Positions 1 through 9,048 are shown, numbered from the stretch's first letter. The stretch: DNA of 62,843 nucleotides from an uncultured Bacteroidales bacterium (GCA_944322025.1 CALUOH010000020.1:1-62843); one strand, 5' to 3'. A program made the numbers and translations. The notes: generated by a model not told the origin, from the letters alone.

Positions 1-40
1 TCCAGAGACGGCTCAGGATTAGGTGTTACAGGAGCGGGCC

Positions 41-66
41 TTCCGTCAAGGCCGGCCTTGACGGAA
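41..66. repeat. perfect 26-bp palindrome
   Basis: Two 13-base arms (TTCCGTCAAGGCC and its reverse complement) abut with no spacer. It could fold as the terminator of a gene left of the window, but no T-tract follows on the plus strand within 15 bases. Confidence 0.5.
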
Positions 67-83
67 CAACGTGACGAACGATT

Positions 84-91
84 TATTTTTG
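84..91 (+). promoter_or_regulatory. possible -7 element for the O-acetyltransferase
   Basis: TATTTTTG fits the Bacteroidota -7 consensus TAnnTTTG. A TTG at 58-60 lies 23 bases upstream, slightly wide for a -33 box. The gene start is about 120 bases downstream. Confidence 0.4.
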
Positions 92-214
92 TCCTATAAC
101 TGTAACGCTTATTCAGGACTAGACACACATGCCTTTCGTCCTGTACGCCGCATCACGTGTATGGCTGCCCCTACGGGCGATTGTAAATGTTGATAATCAG
201 CAAATTCATAACTT

Positions 215-787
215 ATGGAAGATATTTTCAGTAAAGACCTTTCGGGTGCGATGGTATCACCCGACGAGCCGGGCTATAATAGGCTTATCAGTGTCATCTT
301 CGATACCATGGCGACAGCTGCGGAAATGAATGCAAGAGGGTGGCTCACACAGGAAGAAGTGCACGGCTACCTGCTCCGCATCACTGGCAGGGAGATTGAC
401 ACCAGTACAACACTCCTGCCGCCCCTCTACGTGGATTATGGCAAAAACATCCGTATCGGAAAAAGATGCTGGATACAGCAAGGGTGTACATTCTTCGACC
501 GTGGCGGCATTACTCTCGGTGACGATGTGTTCATAGCGCCGAAAGTAAACCTTATCACTATCAATCATGACCCTGACCCTGACAACCGTAGCGCGACATA
601 CGGCAAACCCATTGTGATAGAGGACAAGGTGTGGATTGGCATTGGCACTACCGTATTGCCGGGGGTACGCATCGGTTATGGCTCAATAGTGGGCGCAAAC
701 AGTGTGGTGACGCGCGATGTGCCTCCTATGACTGTTGTAGGCGGAAACCCTGCCCGGTTTATCAGGAAAATAGAGACGAAAAAATAG
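215..787 (+). CDS. sugar O-acetyltransferase, LacA/Maa-like left-handed beta-helix
   Basis: Predicted to transfer acetyl from acetyl-CoA to a sugar hydroxyl in the cytoplasm. The 190 residues match the usual length of maltose/galactoside acetyltransferases. Residues 1-60 are helical; imperfect hexapeptide repeats run from about 78 to 170 (IGKRCWI, LGDDVFI, IEDKVWIG, IGYGSIVGA). His118 in the TINHDPDP loop matches the catalytic His of the family, and the C-terminus carries the GGNPARFIRKI motif. The ATG was chosen because the homologous N-terminal helix starts there. The gene stands alone before the redox module, and its acceptor sugar cannot be told from the sequence. Confidence 0.88.
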   Translation: MEDIFSKDLSGAMVSPDEPGYNRLISVIFDTMATAAEMNARGWLTQEEVHGYLLRITGREIDTSTTLLPPLYVDYGKNIRIGKRCWIQQGCTFFDRGGITLGDDVFIAPKVNLITINHDPDPDNRSATYGKPIVIEDKVWIGIGTTVLPGVRIGYGSIVGANSVVTRDVPPMTVVGGNPARFIRKIETKK

Positions 788-971
788 TGAGTGGGCATAT
801 TCGCCTATGCCCGGATATATTCATGCCTCCTCTTTGTCGGTTGGCTTCGGCGCAAGGAAGCAAGTTGCTCGTTGTTCAGTCAATGTTTTTTCGTAAATTC
901 GCACCTGATATTTGGTGCGGGCCTCTATGGCTCAATCACGTAAACAGATTGATAATATATAGGTTCATAAC

Positions 972-2459
972 ATGTTACGCAAGATAAGACGTTTCGCTGC
1001 CGTGCTCTTTTTCGTGGGCATCACGCTGCTCTTCCTCGATTTCACCGGAACGCTGCACGCATGGCTCGGCTGGATGGCGAAGATACAGTTCCTCCCCGCC
1101 GCCATGGCCCTGAACTTTGGTGTCGTTGCGGCACTCGTGCTGCTGACCCTGCTTTTCGGACGTGTCTACTGTTCTGTGATTTGCCCGTTAGGCGTCTTTC
1201 AGGACGTGGTGTCTCACGTCTCGGGCAAGATACGGAAGAACCGCTTCTCCTATTCCCCCGCGATGAGGTGGATGCGCTACACGGTGCTGGTGCTTTTCAT
1301 TGTGGCAATGGTGGCCGGGGTAGGCTCGTTCGTGGCTCTCCTTGCCCCGTACAGCTCCTACGGGCGCATGGTTTCCAATCTGCTCGCGCCGTTCTACCAG
1401 TGGGGCAACAACATCTTGGCGGGCTTCGCCGAGAGGGCTGGGAGCTATGCCGTCTATGAGACCGAGGTGTGGGTGAAGAGCCTGCCGACGTTCATCATCG
1501 CGGTGGCCACGTTTGTCGTCATATCGTGGCTTGCTTGGCGCGGCGGGCGTACCTACTGCAATACGATATGCCCCGTAGGCACGGTGCTTGGAGTAGTGGC
1601 GCGTTTCTCGCTCTTCAAGGTGGCGTTTGACGAGGACAAGTGCAAGAACTGCGGGCTGTGCGCGCGCAAGTGCAAGGCCTCCTGCATAGATGTGAAGAAC
1701 CATAAGATAGACCACAGCCGCTGTGTGGCGTGCATGGATTGCCTGAGCGACTGCAAGTTCGGCGCGTTGAAGCTGACGCACCACAGACTGTGGGGCAGTG
1801 CGCGCCGGAAAGCCGCCGATGCTCCGGTTGACACCTCGCGCCGTACGTTCCTCATGGCCGGTGCTATGGCCGCAGGCGCGGCAACGCTTAAAGCACAGGA
1901 GATGAAAGTGGATGGCGGCCTTGCGGCGATACTTGACAAGAAAGCGCCCCGCCGTGAGACGCGCATCACGCCCCCGGGGTCATGGAGCGCGTATAACATG
2001 GCGCAGAGATGTACGGCCTGCCAGTTGTGCGTGTCGGTATGCCCTAACGGTGTCCTGCGCCCCTCCACAGACCTCATGATGCTCATGCAGCCCGAGATGT
2101 CCTACGAGCGCGGCTATTGCCGTCCGGAGTGTACCAAGTGTTCGGAGGTATGCCCCGCCGGGGCGATACAGAGGATAGACCGGGCTGAGAAGTCCTCCAT
2201 ACAGATAGGCCATGCGGTGTGGGTGAAAGACAACTGTGTGCCGCTCACTGACGGCGTGGAGTGCGGCAACTGCGCACGCCATTGCCCGACTGGGGCTATA
2301 CAGATGGTGCCGTCGGTGGCGTGGGACGACATGTCGGTGAAGATACCCGTGGTCGATGCGGAGCGGTGCATAGGCTGCGGCGCGTGCGAGAACCTTTGCC
2401 CGTCGCGTCCGTTCAGCGCGATATATGTCGAGGGGCATGAGCGGCACAGGATTGTCTGA
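972..2459 (+). CDS. membrane polyferredoxin, NapH-like and NapG-like fusion
   Basis: Predicted quinol-linked electron carrier of the inner membrane. Hydrophobic segments lie near residues 8-26, 44-63, 101-125 and 170-188. The two CxxxCP motifs typical of NapH/CcoG proteins are at 67-72 and 196-201, followed by cytoplasmic ferredoxin motifs (224-238 and 251-261). At 289-310 there is an internal twin-arginine motif, SRRTFLMAGA, with a short hydrophobic run ending in AQ, much like a Tat signal. Four further cysteine clusters (347-357, 383-394, 422-438, 466-476) follow, as in NapG/MauM. I infer one chain passing electrons from quinol to a periplasmic ferredoxin part. The next gene is a Tat-exported reductase 42 bases downstream. 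A paralogue lies at 54204-55715. Confidence 0.85.
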   Translation: MLRKIRRFAAVLFFVGITLLFLDFTGTLHAWLGWMAKIQFLPAAMALNFGVVAALVLLTLLFGRVYCSVICPLGVFQDVVSHVSGKIRKNRFSYSPAMRWMRYTVLVLFIVAMVAGVGSFVALLAPYSSYGRMVSNLLAPFYQWGNNILAGFAERAGSYAVYETEVWVKSLPTFIIAVATFVVISWLAWRGGRTYCNTICPVGTVLGVVARFSLFKVAFDEDKCKNCGLCARKCKASCIDVKNHKIDHSRCVACMDCLSDCKFGALKLTHHRLWGSARRKAADAPVDTSRRTFLMAGAMAAGAATLKAQEMKVDGGLAAILDKKAPRRETRITPPGSWSAYNMAQRCTACQLCVSVCPNGVLRPSTDLMMLMQPEMSYERGYCRPECTKCSEVCPAGAIQRIDRAEKSSIQIGHAVWVKDNCVPLTDGVECGNCARHCPTGAIQMVPSVAWDDMSVKIPVVDAERCIGCGACENLCPSRPFSAIYVEGHERHRIV

Positions 2460-2501
2460 CTGCGGACGTAGAAGTGAAAACGGACTTTCAGAAAACGAAC
2501 T

Positions 2502-3893
2502 ATGGCAAATAATGATAATGACAAATCCGGCATGATGAGCCGGAGGAAGTTCCTCAAAATGGCCGGGGCAGGCGCGGCGGCCTCTGCTGCGGTGCTCTAC
2601 GGTTGCAGTGACGGAAAAAAGGCCGAGACCAAGACCGGTGGCACGGGGAAACAGCCGGGTGAGATGACTTACCGCGTAAACCCGAATACGGGAGACAAGG
2701 TCTCTATCCTCGGCTATGGATGTATGCGCTGGCCGACTCTCCCGTCGCCCGACGGCAACGGGGACATTATAGACCAGGAGGCTGTCAACGGCCTGATTGA
2801 TTATGCGCTGGCTCACGGGGTAAACTATTTCGACACCGCACCGGTCTATGTGCAGGGTCAGTCTGAGCGTGCCACAGGCATTGCCCTGAAACGCCATCCC
2901 CGCAACTCATATTTCATTGCGACAAAGATGTCAAACTTCTCCAACTGGACGCGGGAGAACTCCATCGAGATGTACCGCCGTTCGTTCCGGGAGCTACAGA
3001 CAGACTATATAGACTACTACCTGCTCCACTCCGTCGGCAATGGCGGGATGGAGACCTTCAAGGCACGCTACGAGGAGAACGGCATGATAGACTTCCTCAT
3101 GAAGGAGCGCGAAGCAGGACGTATACGCAATCTCGGCTGGTCGTTCCACGGCACTGTCGATGTCTTCGACTATGTGCTGTCGCTTCATGAGCGTGTCCAT
3201 TGGGACTTCGTGCAGATACAGCTCAACTATGTGGACTGGCGCCATGCTTCGGGTAGCAATGTGAACGCCGACTACCTGTATGGCGAGTTGGAAAAACGGA
3301 ATATACCTGTTGTCATAATGGAGCCTCTGCTTGGCGGACGGCTGTCGAAGCTGAACGCCCATCTGGTGGCGCGGCTGAAAGAGCGGCGGCCTGAGGAGAG
3401 CGTGGCTTCGTGGGCATTCCGCTATGCCGGGTCGCCCGAAAAGGTGCTGACCGTGCTTAGCGGGATGACGTACAAGGAGCATCTGGTGGATAACGTGAAG
3501 ACCTACTCTCCGCTTGAACCCGTGACGGAAGAAGAGAAGGTTTTCCTCGAAGACACTGCCCAGATGATGCTGAAATTCCCGACAGTGCCGTGTACGGACT
3601 GCAAATACTGTATGCCTTGTCCTTACGGTATAGATATACCTGCCATATTCTCCCACTACAACAAGTGCGTGAATGAGGGCAATGTGCCTAAAAGCACACA
3701 GGATGCTAACTACCGCGAGGCGCGCAGGGCATTCCTCGTGGGCTATGACCGCAGTGTGCCTAAACTGCGTCAGGCCAGCCACTGCATAGGGTGCAGCACC
3801 TGCACATCCCACTGTCCGCAGTCGATAGACATACCCGCCGAGCTGCACCGTATTGACGGCTATGTGGAACAGTTGAGACAGGAGACGCTATGA
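2502..3893 (+). CDS. Tat-exported aldo/keto reductase with C-terminal ferredoxin domain
   Basis: The N-terminus has a consensus twin-arginine signal (SRRKFLK, residues 13-19), a hydrophobic stretch and a lipobox-like LYGC ending at Cys35, so the protein is probably a folded, exported lipoprotein. An aldo/keto reductase barrel follows with the catalytic tetrad visible: Asp and Tyr in YFDTAPVY, Lys in IATKM, His in YYLLHS. The C-terminus has ferredoxin-type Cys motifs (CTDCKYCMPCP and CIGCSTCTSHCP). Export would remove it from cytoplasmic NAD(P)H, so electrons may come from the polyferredoxin just upstream. The substrate is unknown. It is a close paralogue of the protein at 52773-54182, and the next gene overlaps by 4 bases (ATGA). 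Confidence 0.9.
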   Translation: MANNDNDKSGMMSRRKFLKMAGAGAAASAAVLYGCSDGKKAETKTGGTGKQPGEMTYRVNPNTGDKVSILGYGCMRWPTLPSPDGNGDIIDQEAVNGLIDYALAHGVNYFDTAPVYVQGQSERATGIALKRHPRNSYFIATKMSNFSNWTRENSIEMYRRSFRELQTDYIDYYLLHSVGNGGMETFKARYEENGMIDFLMKEREAGRIRNLGWSFHGTVDVFDYVLSLHERVHWDFVQIQLNYVDWRHASGSNVNADYLYGELEKRNIPVVIMEPLLGGRLSKLNAHLVARLKERRPEESVASWAFRYAGSPEKVLTVLSGMTYKEHLVDNVKTYSPLEPVTEEEKVFLEDTAQMMLKFPTVPCTDCKYCMPCPYGIDIPAIFSHYNKCVNEGNVPKSTQDANYREARRAFLVGYDRSVPKLRQASHCIGCSTCTSHCPQSIDIPAELHRIDGYVEQLRQETL

Positions 3894-4327
3894 CGATGGA
3901 CTCGCTTGTGGAGATGCTTCACACGGGCGGGTACTCTTGTGTGATAGCCAATGGGAACGATGTCCGGACGTTCACTCGGCGCGGAGTGATGGACTTGTAT
4001 GAGTTGCTTGCGGACGATGCGGCGTTTATGCACGGTGCGTGGGTGGCGGACAAGGTGGTAGGTAAGGGAGCAGCCGCGCTGATGGTTCTGGGCGGAGTCT
4101 CCCGTCTTAATGCTGACGTGCTGAGCGATGACGCTGCACGTGTGCTGACTGCCGCAGGTGTGGACTTCTCGTGTTCCATGCGTGTGCCGTACATTATAAA
4201 CCGCGCCGGGACAGGCCGTTGTCCTGTCGAGACATTGTGCGCGGAGACGGATGTGCCGGAGGAGATGTTGCCGCTGATAGGTGGGTTCGTAGAGCGGATG
4301 AGGCAACGTCAGATAGAAAGTAAATGA
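3890..4327 (+). CDS. DUF1893 family protein
   Basis: A soluble 145-residue protein. The central segment (VADKVVGKGAAALMVLGGV) is the pattern I associate with DUF1893 (TM1506-like), a family with a cytidine-deaminase-like fold but no established reaction. No signal peptide or membrane span is seen. It overlaps the reductase gene by ATGA, which implies translational coupling, and an ECF-type membrane gene follows within 30 bases. A housekeeping role for the redox module is possible but unsupported. The family call is from memory of the motif. Confidence 0.75.
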   Translation: MTMDSLVEMLHTGGYSCVIANGNDVRTFTRRGVMDLYELLADDAAFMHGAWVADKVVGKGAAALMVLGGVSRLNADVLSDDAARVLTAAGVDFSCSMRVPYIINRAGTGRCPVETLCAETDVPEEMLPLIGGFVERMRQRQIESK

Positions 4328-4354
4328 GTGTATAACAAATAATTATATGTGACT

Positions 4355-4864
4355 ATGGATACGACAGTAAAACTTTATTCTTACAGGTTCGCCGATGTGC
4401 GTACCTATGTGTGTGCGGTTCTGTTTGTGGCGGGCAACATAGTGCTGCCCCAGTTGTGCCATCTTATACCGCAGGGCGGTATGATACTGCTGCCGATATA
4501 TTTCTTTACTCTGATAGGGGCATATAAATACGGCTGGAAAGTCGGTTTGCTTACGGCTGTGGCATCGCCATTGGTCAATTCTGCCCTGTTCGGTATGCCC
4601 GCAGTGGCTGTGCTCCCTGCCATATTGCTCAAATCTGTACTGCTTGCCGTGGCGGCAGGGTTTGTAGCTCAGCGGTTTAACCGCGTGTCGCTCCCTCTCC
4701 TGCTGCTTGTGGTGCTGTTTTATCAGACACTCGGCACGCTTGGCGAATGGCTTATGACGGGTGAGTTCATGCTTGCCGTTCAGGATTTCCGCCTCGGTTT
4801 GCCGGGTATGGCTATACAGCTGTTCGGCGGCTATGCCGTGTTGAAGTACATGCTGCGCAAGTAA
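4355..4864 (+). CDS. ECF transporter S-component-like membrane protein
   Basis: About 169 residues with five or six hydrophobic helices and short loops, the size and look of substrate-binding S components of energy-coupling-factor vitamin transporters. No ATPase or T subunit lies nearby, so it would share a module encoded elsewhere. The ligand is not evident. ATG at 4355 was preferred, but a GTG two codons earlier is equally readable. It is the last gene of the plus-strand unit that begins at 972, ahead of a hairpin at 4929-4960. It could instead be an unrelated small membrane protein of similar topology. Confidence 0.65.
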   Translation: MDTTVKLYSYRFADVRTYVCAVLFVAGNIVLPQLCHLIPQGGMILLPIYFFTLIGAYKYGWKVGLLTAVASPLVNSALFGMPAVAVLPAILLKSVLLAVAAGFVAQRFNRVSLPLLLLVVLFYQTLGTLGEWLMTGEFMLAVQDFRLGLPGMAIQLFGGYAVLKYMLRK

Positions 4865-4928
4865 GTAGGCCACATGGGCAAGTACATGGGGCATGGGCCG
4901 TGTGTACAGAGAGGACAAGATAAAGAGT

Positions 4929-4960
4929 GCGCCCGGAACGGCATCATGCCGTCCGGGCGC
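4929..4960. terminator. GC-rich hairpin between convergent genes
   Basis: GCGCCCGGAACGGCAT pairs with ATGCCGTCCGGGCGC with one bulged A. It lies between the converging ECF-like gene and tpx, so it probably terminates both. On the minus strand it is followed by a T-rich run (CTCTTTATCTTG). Confidence 0.7.
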
Positions 4961-4985
4961 ATCCTATTGACAGAAAGTAGTTTAT

Positions 4986-5519
4986 TTATTTTAGAGCTTT
5001 GAGTGCCGCATCGTAATCCGGCTCGTTTGTTATCTCCTCCACAAGCTCCGTGTAGAGTATCTTTCCGCTTTCGTCTATTACAATGACTGCGCGCGCCATC
5101 AGGCCTTTCATCGGGCCATCTGCTATACGTAGACCGTAGGCCTTGGCAAATCCGCAGTCACGGAAGAGCGAGAGGGTCACTACGTCCTTTATGCCTTCCG
5201 TGGTGCAGAAACGTGCGTGGGCGAAAGGCAGGTCCATAGAGACGCATAGCACTACGGTGCTGTCAAGTGATGCCGCTTTCTTGTTGAACTGACGTACTGA
5301 GAGTGCGCACACCGGAGTGTCGAGGCTCGGGAAAATGTTGAGAACCACTCTCTTGCCTTTGAAGTCTGAGAGCGATGCCTCGCTGAGGTCTGATTTAACT
5401 GCCGAGAAGTCAGGTGCGACGTCTCCCACCTTCACCATCTTGCCCTCCGTATGAAACGGGTTGCCTTGTAATTTGACTGTCTCGCCTGTCGCGGCGTTAC
5501 TTACGCATGATGTAGCCAT
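4986..5519 (-). CDS. tpx: thiol peroxidase Tpx (atypical 2-Cys peroxiredoxin)
   Basis: Reduces hydrogen peroxide and organic peroxides using thioredoxin. The peroxidatic cysteine is Cys71 in SLDTPVC and the resolving cysteine Cys105 in ARFC, 34 residues apart as in characterised Tpx proteins. Length (177 aa) fits, with about ten extra N-terminal residues. No export signal is seen, so it is cytosolic. It is monocistronic, with a good promoter just upstream and a shared hairpin downstream. It differs from AhpC in length and cysteine layout. Confidence 0.93.
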   Translation of the reverse strand: MATSCVSNAATGETVKLQGNPFHTEGKMVKVGDVAPDFSAVKSDLSEASLSDFKGKRVVLNIFPSLDTPVCALSVRQFNKKAASLDSTVVLCVSMDLPFAHARFCTTEGIKDVVTLSLFRDCGFAKAYGLRIADGPMKGLMARAVIVIDESGKILYTELVEEITNEPDYDAALKALK

Positions 5520-5580
5520 AATTATTCCTGTTAAGATTAGATTTTAGAGATTCATTATACTGTCGTAATTCTTTACTGTG

Positions 5581-5611
5581 CAAAGGTATTTCAATAGTTT
5601 GGCATTGGCAA
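5581..5611 (-). promoter_or_regulatory. promoter of tpx
   Basis: TACCTTTG preceded at exactly 20 bases by TTG matches the Bacteroidota sigma-ABfr promoter. It lies about 60 bases upstream of the tpx start. Confidence 0.75.
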
Positions 5612-5668
5612 TTGGTACTGTCTATGGAAGTATAGTCCAGACTGATTAAAATGGCGGCTCTTTTCCGC

Positions 5669-5676
5669 TACCTTTG
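5669..5676 (+). promoter_or_regulatory. -7 element of the malic enzyme gene
   Basis: TACCTTTG followed by GCA, about 95 bases before the malic enzyme ATG. No clear TTTG occurs at the -33 position. Confidence 0.6.
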
Positions 5677-5769
5677 CACATATATATGGCGGGCGGGTGT
5701 GTGCGTCCCTGCACCCGTTGGATGTCGGTCTCTTATTGATAACAGGAGTGGATATATTATTGTAAGAAT

Positions 5770-6993
5770 ATGAAAGATAGAGAGTTATATGAAGCGGCAT
5801 TGCTCTACCACAGGGAGGGGATGCCGGGTAAGATTGAAGTGAATTTGACCAAGCCGTGCGGCACGCCGAAGGATTTGTCGCTGGCCTATTCTCCGGGAGT
5901 GGCCGCTCCGTCGCTTGAGATTTCAAAGAACGGGGAGAGGGTGTACGAGTATACGGGCAAGGGTAATCTTGTGGCTGTCATATCAAACGGTACGGCGGTA
6001 CTCGGTCTCGGCAATATCGGGGCTAAGGCATCCAAGCCGGTTATGGAGGGCAAGTGCATGTTGTTCAAGCAGATGGCGGGTATCAATGCGTTCGACATAG
6101 AGGTCGATACGGAGGATGTGGATGAGTTTGTGGAGACGGTAAAGATGATTGCTCCTACGTTCGGGGGCATAAACTTGGAGGACATAAAGGCTCCAGAATG
6201 CTTCGAGATAGAACGTCGCCTGCGTGAGGAGCTTGACATCCCGGTGATGCACGACGACCAGCACGGTACGGCCATAATCAGTTCCGCCGCGCTGATTAAC
6301 AGTTGTATATTGACAGGGAAGAAGATAGAGGATGTTAGGATAGTGGTCAGCGGAGCGGGGGCTGCGGCCATAGCGACGGCGCGTATGTTCGTGCATGTAG
6401 GGGCGCGCAGGGAGAACATAATACTGTGTGACAGCAGGGGAGTGGTGAACCGCCATAGGCAGGGGCTGACGGCGGAGAAGGCCGAATTTGCCTCTGATAC
6501 TGATAAGTCCACATTGGCGGAGGCCATTGAGGGGGCTGATGTCTTCCTCGGAGTGTCGAAACCTGGATTGCTGTCTCAGGAGATGATACGCTCCATGGCC
6601 GCACAGCCGCTGGTGATGGCATTGGCTAACCCGCTGCCGGAGATAACCCGCGATGAGGCGCTTGCGGCGCGTGAGGATGTCATATTTGCCTCCGGCAGGT
6701 CTGACTGGCCGAACCAAGTGAACAATCTGCTGGGGTTCCCCTATGTGTTCAAGGGGGCGTTGCGCGTCAGGGCGCGTGAGATTAATGAGGAGATGAAACT
6801 GGCGGCTGCCCATGCGCTTGCGGAGCTGGCGAGGAAGACGATACCGGGTGACCTGTGCAAGGTGCTGGGCAACTGCGGTTTGTCGTTCGGGCGGGACTAC
6901 CTGATACCGTCGCCGTTTGACCCGAGGCTGAGGGAGTGCGTTACGGACGCTGTGGCGGATGCTGCTGTAAGAAGCGGCGTCGCGCAGTTGTGA
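5770..6993 (+). CDS. NAD(P)-dependent malic enzyme, single-domain form
   Basis: Oxidatively decarboxylates malate to pyruvate, making NAD(P)H. Recognisable blocks: the N-terminal Tyr/Lys region with SLAYSPGVAAP, NGTAVLGLGNIGA, MEGKCMLFKQMAGI, the metal/substrate segment HDDQHGTAII, and the nucleotide-binding VVSGAGAAAIA. At 407 residues it lacks the phosphotransacetylase-like C-terminal half of the long MaeB proteins. It is followed by a strong terminator, so it is monocistronic. Cofactor preference is not certain from sequence alone. Confidence 0.92.
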   Translation: MKDRELYEAALLYHREGMPGKIEVNLTKPCGTPKDLSLAYSPGVAAPSLEISKNGERVYEYTGKGNLVAVISNGTAVLGLGNIGAKASKPVMEGKCMLFKQMAGINAFDIEVDTEDVDEFVETVKMIAPTFGGINLEDIKAPECFEIERRLREELDIPVMHDDQHGTAIISSAALINSCILTGKKIEDVRIVVSGAGAAAIATARMFVHVGARRENIILCDSRGVVNRHRQGLTAEKAEFASDTDKSTLAEAIEGADVFLGVSKPGLLSQEMIRSMAAQPLVMALANPLPEITRDEALAAREDVIFASGRSDWPNQVNNLLGFPYVFKGALRVRAREINEEMKLAAAHALAELARKTIPGDLCKVLGNCGLSFGRDYLIPSPFDPRLRECVTDAVADAAVRSGVAQL

Positions 6994-7049
6994 TTGGGCT
7001 TGGAAAGGGTCATCTTCCAATAGGTATTAAGTAAGTACAACAATGAGAT

Positions 7050-7090
7050 GAGGGCTGCCGAGATGGTTTCGGCAGCCCTCTTTCTTTTTA
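7050..7090 (+). terminator. Rho-independent terminator after malic enzyme
   Basis: A perfect 12-bp stem (GAGGGCTGCCGA / TCGGCAGCCCTC) with a 7-base loop is followed by TTTCTTTTTA on the plus strand. Confidence 0.92.
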
Positions 7091-7111
7091 TTGCGTCACT
7101 ACACTATGATC

Positions 7112-8941
7112 TCAAATGCCCACGCTCTTGAGTACCTGCTGTTGTACTCCGTCTTTCGATATGATGATGCAGTAGATACCCTGCGGCATATTGAAAGTAT
7201 AGGTGTCGGCAGATGCTGTGGCTGTCCAGAGGGTACGGCCTGTCATGTCAATGCAGCGCAGCTCCGAACCTGCCTCTATGCCGTAGAGCGTATTGCCCGC
7301 GATGAAGGCTTCCGAGCCGTCGGTGAAGATGTTTTCAACATCAGTGGAGGTGCCAATGACGTTGAACGTAGTTACACCGGCATCCTCATAGAAAGTTATG
7401 TTGTCGAGCCAATATGTGTCGAAAGCGTTGAAGTACTTTATGGAATCGCTGGAGTATAGAGATCTGGTCGGGAATATGTCACCCTTTTTTCCTCTGTATG
7501 CCCAATTGTCTCCTACGCCGTCAGCTTCAACTATGTCTACGCCCATCGCGCTACGGTCGTTGTTGACGGTATTGTTCTGCCATTTGTATGGGTTGTAGGT
7601 GATTTTCGTTATGAGCATGCCTTCTCCCGGTATATCCTGATCCCATACGTTTACGTTTTCGTCAGTGACTCTTGTTTCGAGCATATAGAAGATGTTCGGC
7701 TCCGGGTTTGCACCGTCAAGGTTGTGTTCGCCTGTCTCGCTTATGAGAAGTGCACTGTTGCTGTTGAGCAGCTCAGGCAGCTCATAGGTGGTGTCTGCCT
7801 TGACAACAGTCGGTGTGAGCCACCCCATGAAGAAACGCTCATAGGCGGAGTAGGTCGGCGGAGTGCGGCCGTTGTTGTTGTATGGGCCGATGTCCATAAC
7901 GTCCCATTCGCCTAGGGTTTTGTATTGGTTGCCAGTCGTGTTTGATGTTGTGGTATAGAAGTCGGGCAGACCGAGCACATGGGAAAACTCGTGGCAGAAT
8001 GTGCCTATGCCGCACATGGTACTTCCTGTGCCTCTGAATTCGGATGTGCAGGCGTAGCGGTCAACTTTTTTACCATCGTAGAGGTTGTCTTTGCCCTCGA
8101 AACTGCCCTGCTGTATGTTGGACTGGTGTGGCCATACAGTCTCTTCACCGCCTCCCTCGGCCTGATTGTTACCGGCATAGTAGATGAATACGAAGTCGAT
8201 GTTGCCGTCGTTGTCCTGGTCGTATTGTGAGAAGTCAATCTCGTCCCCCTTGTCTTCGTTGAGAAGCTGCACGGCCTCGATGGTCATTTCCTGAGCGCGG
8301 AGGTCGATGTTGTTACCGCGGTCTGTACCGTAGTATGACATGGTATGCGAGAGGGTGTATGGACCGTAGACGTGAAATGTGGGGTTGTATGCGCTGTCAG
8401 AGGAGGCGAGGAAGTAGTCGTTAACTGAGCCTGTGGCACCGTTCTCGCTGTATCCGTTCTGGTTGAGAAGGCTGTCAAATGCGGCCTGTGGCTCATCAAT
8501 GGAGAAGCTGAGGTCGCTGAAGTTTACGAGAATGATGATGCCTTCGTTGGCTATCATGGGCTGACCTACGCGCTGCTGCGGCACTTCGCCGTTGGCGGCG
8601 ACGCGCTGTGCGCGCATGTCTGAGAGCTGCGGGAGGAGCATGTCGGCGCGGTAGGCGTCAAGGTTTATGCTGCCGCGCTGCGAGGGGTTGAGGGCACGCA
8701 TACCTGAGGGGACGATTTCTCCGGAGGCAACGGTGGCGTATTCAAAATAGCCTTCTGCATTGCGCGCAACGAGGTATCCGTCGGTTGTTGTCGAGTAGTG
8801 GAAGTGCTCGTCACCTGTCATTTTAATTTGGAGTGTTGTGCCGTCGGGCTGGAGTACGTCAATGATGCCCGGATAGGCGGGTACGGCCCAGAGTCCTGTG
8901 GCCGATAGTCCGATGAGGACTGAAAGGATGAGCTTTTTCAT
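7112..8941 (-). CDS. secreted M6 family metalloprotease
   Basis: Extracellular zinc protease. Residues 1-20 form a Sec signal peptide (MKKLILSVLI...). The zinc site HEFSH is at 317-321, with Asp327 in the GLPDFY continuation as a likely third ligand, as in M6/immune-inhibitor-A peptidases. An acidic DQDNDGNID loop at 241-249 looks like a calcium site. The last 70 residues are beta-rich and end GIYCIIISKDG...VGI, resembling a type IX secretion sorting domain. The start was placed at MKKL because the in-frame extension upstream is hydrophilic and precedes the signal peptide. Proteolytic targets are unknown. Confidence 0.9.
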   Translation of the reverse strand: MKKLILSVLIGLSATGLWAVPAYPGIIDVLQPDGTTLQIKMTGDEHFHYSTTTDGYLVARNAEGYFEYATVASGEIVPSGMRALNPSQRGSINLDAYRADMLLPQLSDMRAQRVAANGEVPQQRVGQPMIANEGIIILVNFSDLSFSIDEPQAAFDSLLNQNGYSENGATGSVNDYFLASSDSAYNPTFHVYGPYTLSHTMSYYGTDRGNNIDLRAQEMTIEAVQLLNEDKGDEIDFSQYDQDNDGNIDFVFIYYAGNNQAEGGGEETVWPHQSNIQQGSFEGKDNLYDGKKVDRYACTSEFRGTGSTMCGIGTFCHEFSHVLGLPDFYTTTSNTTGNQYKTLGEWDVMDIGPYNNNGRTPPTYSAYERFFMGWLTPTVVKADTTYELPELLNSNSALLISETGEHNLDGANPEPNIFYMLETRVTDENVNVWDQDIPGEGMLITKITYNPYKWQNNTVNNDRSAMGVDIVEADGVGDNWAYRGKKGDIFPTRSLYSSDSIKYFNAFDTYWLDNITFYEDAGVTTFNVIGTSTDVENIFTDGSEAFIAGNTLYGIEAGSELRCIDMTGRTLWTATASADTYTFNMPQGIYCIIISKDGVQQQVLKSVGI

Positions 8942-9040
8942 TTGTCTTTTTGCTTTTTCGTTTTTCGTTTTGTTGTCTGCTTGTTTGTTATGCTGTCTGT
9001 GCCGACGCGGCACGGATGAGCAATCTGATTTTTACAAGGG

Positions 9041-9048
9041 CAAAAATA
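9041..9048 (-). promoter_or_regulatory. possible -7 element of the M6 protease gene
   Basis: TATTTTTG on the minus strand, about 100 bases before the start. No -33 TTTG is seen. Confidence 0.5.

Noticed and set aside
1980..2897. Open minus-strand frame of 305 codons across the end of the polyferredoxin and start of the AKR gene
   Set aside because: Runs antisense across two confident genes and their gap; composition is that of a shadow frame.
5983..7020. Open minus-strand frame of 345 codons inside the malic enzyme gene
   Set aside because: Arg/His/Gln-rich antisense product without motifs; the plus-strand gene is certain.
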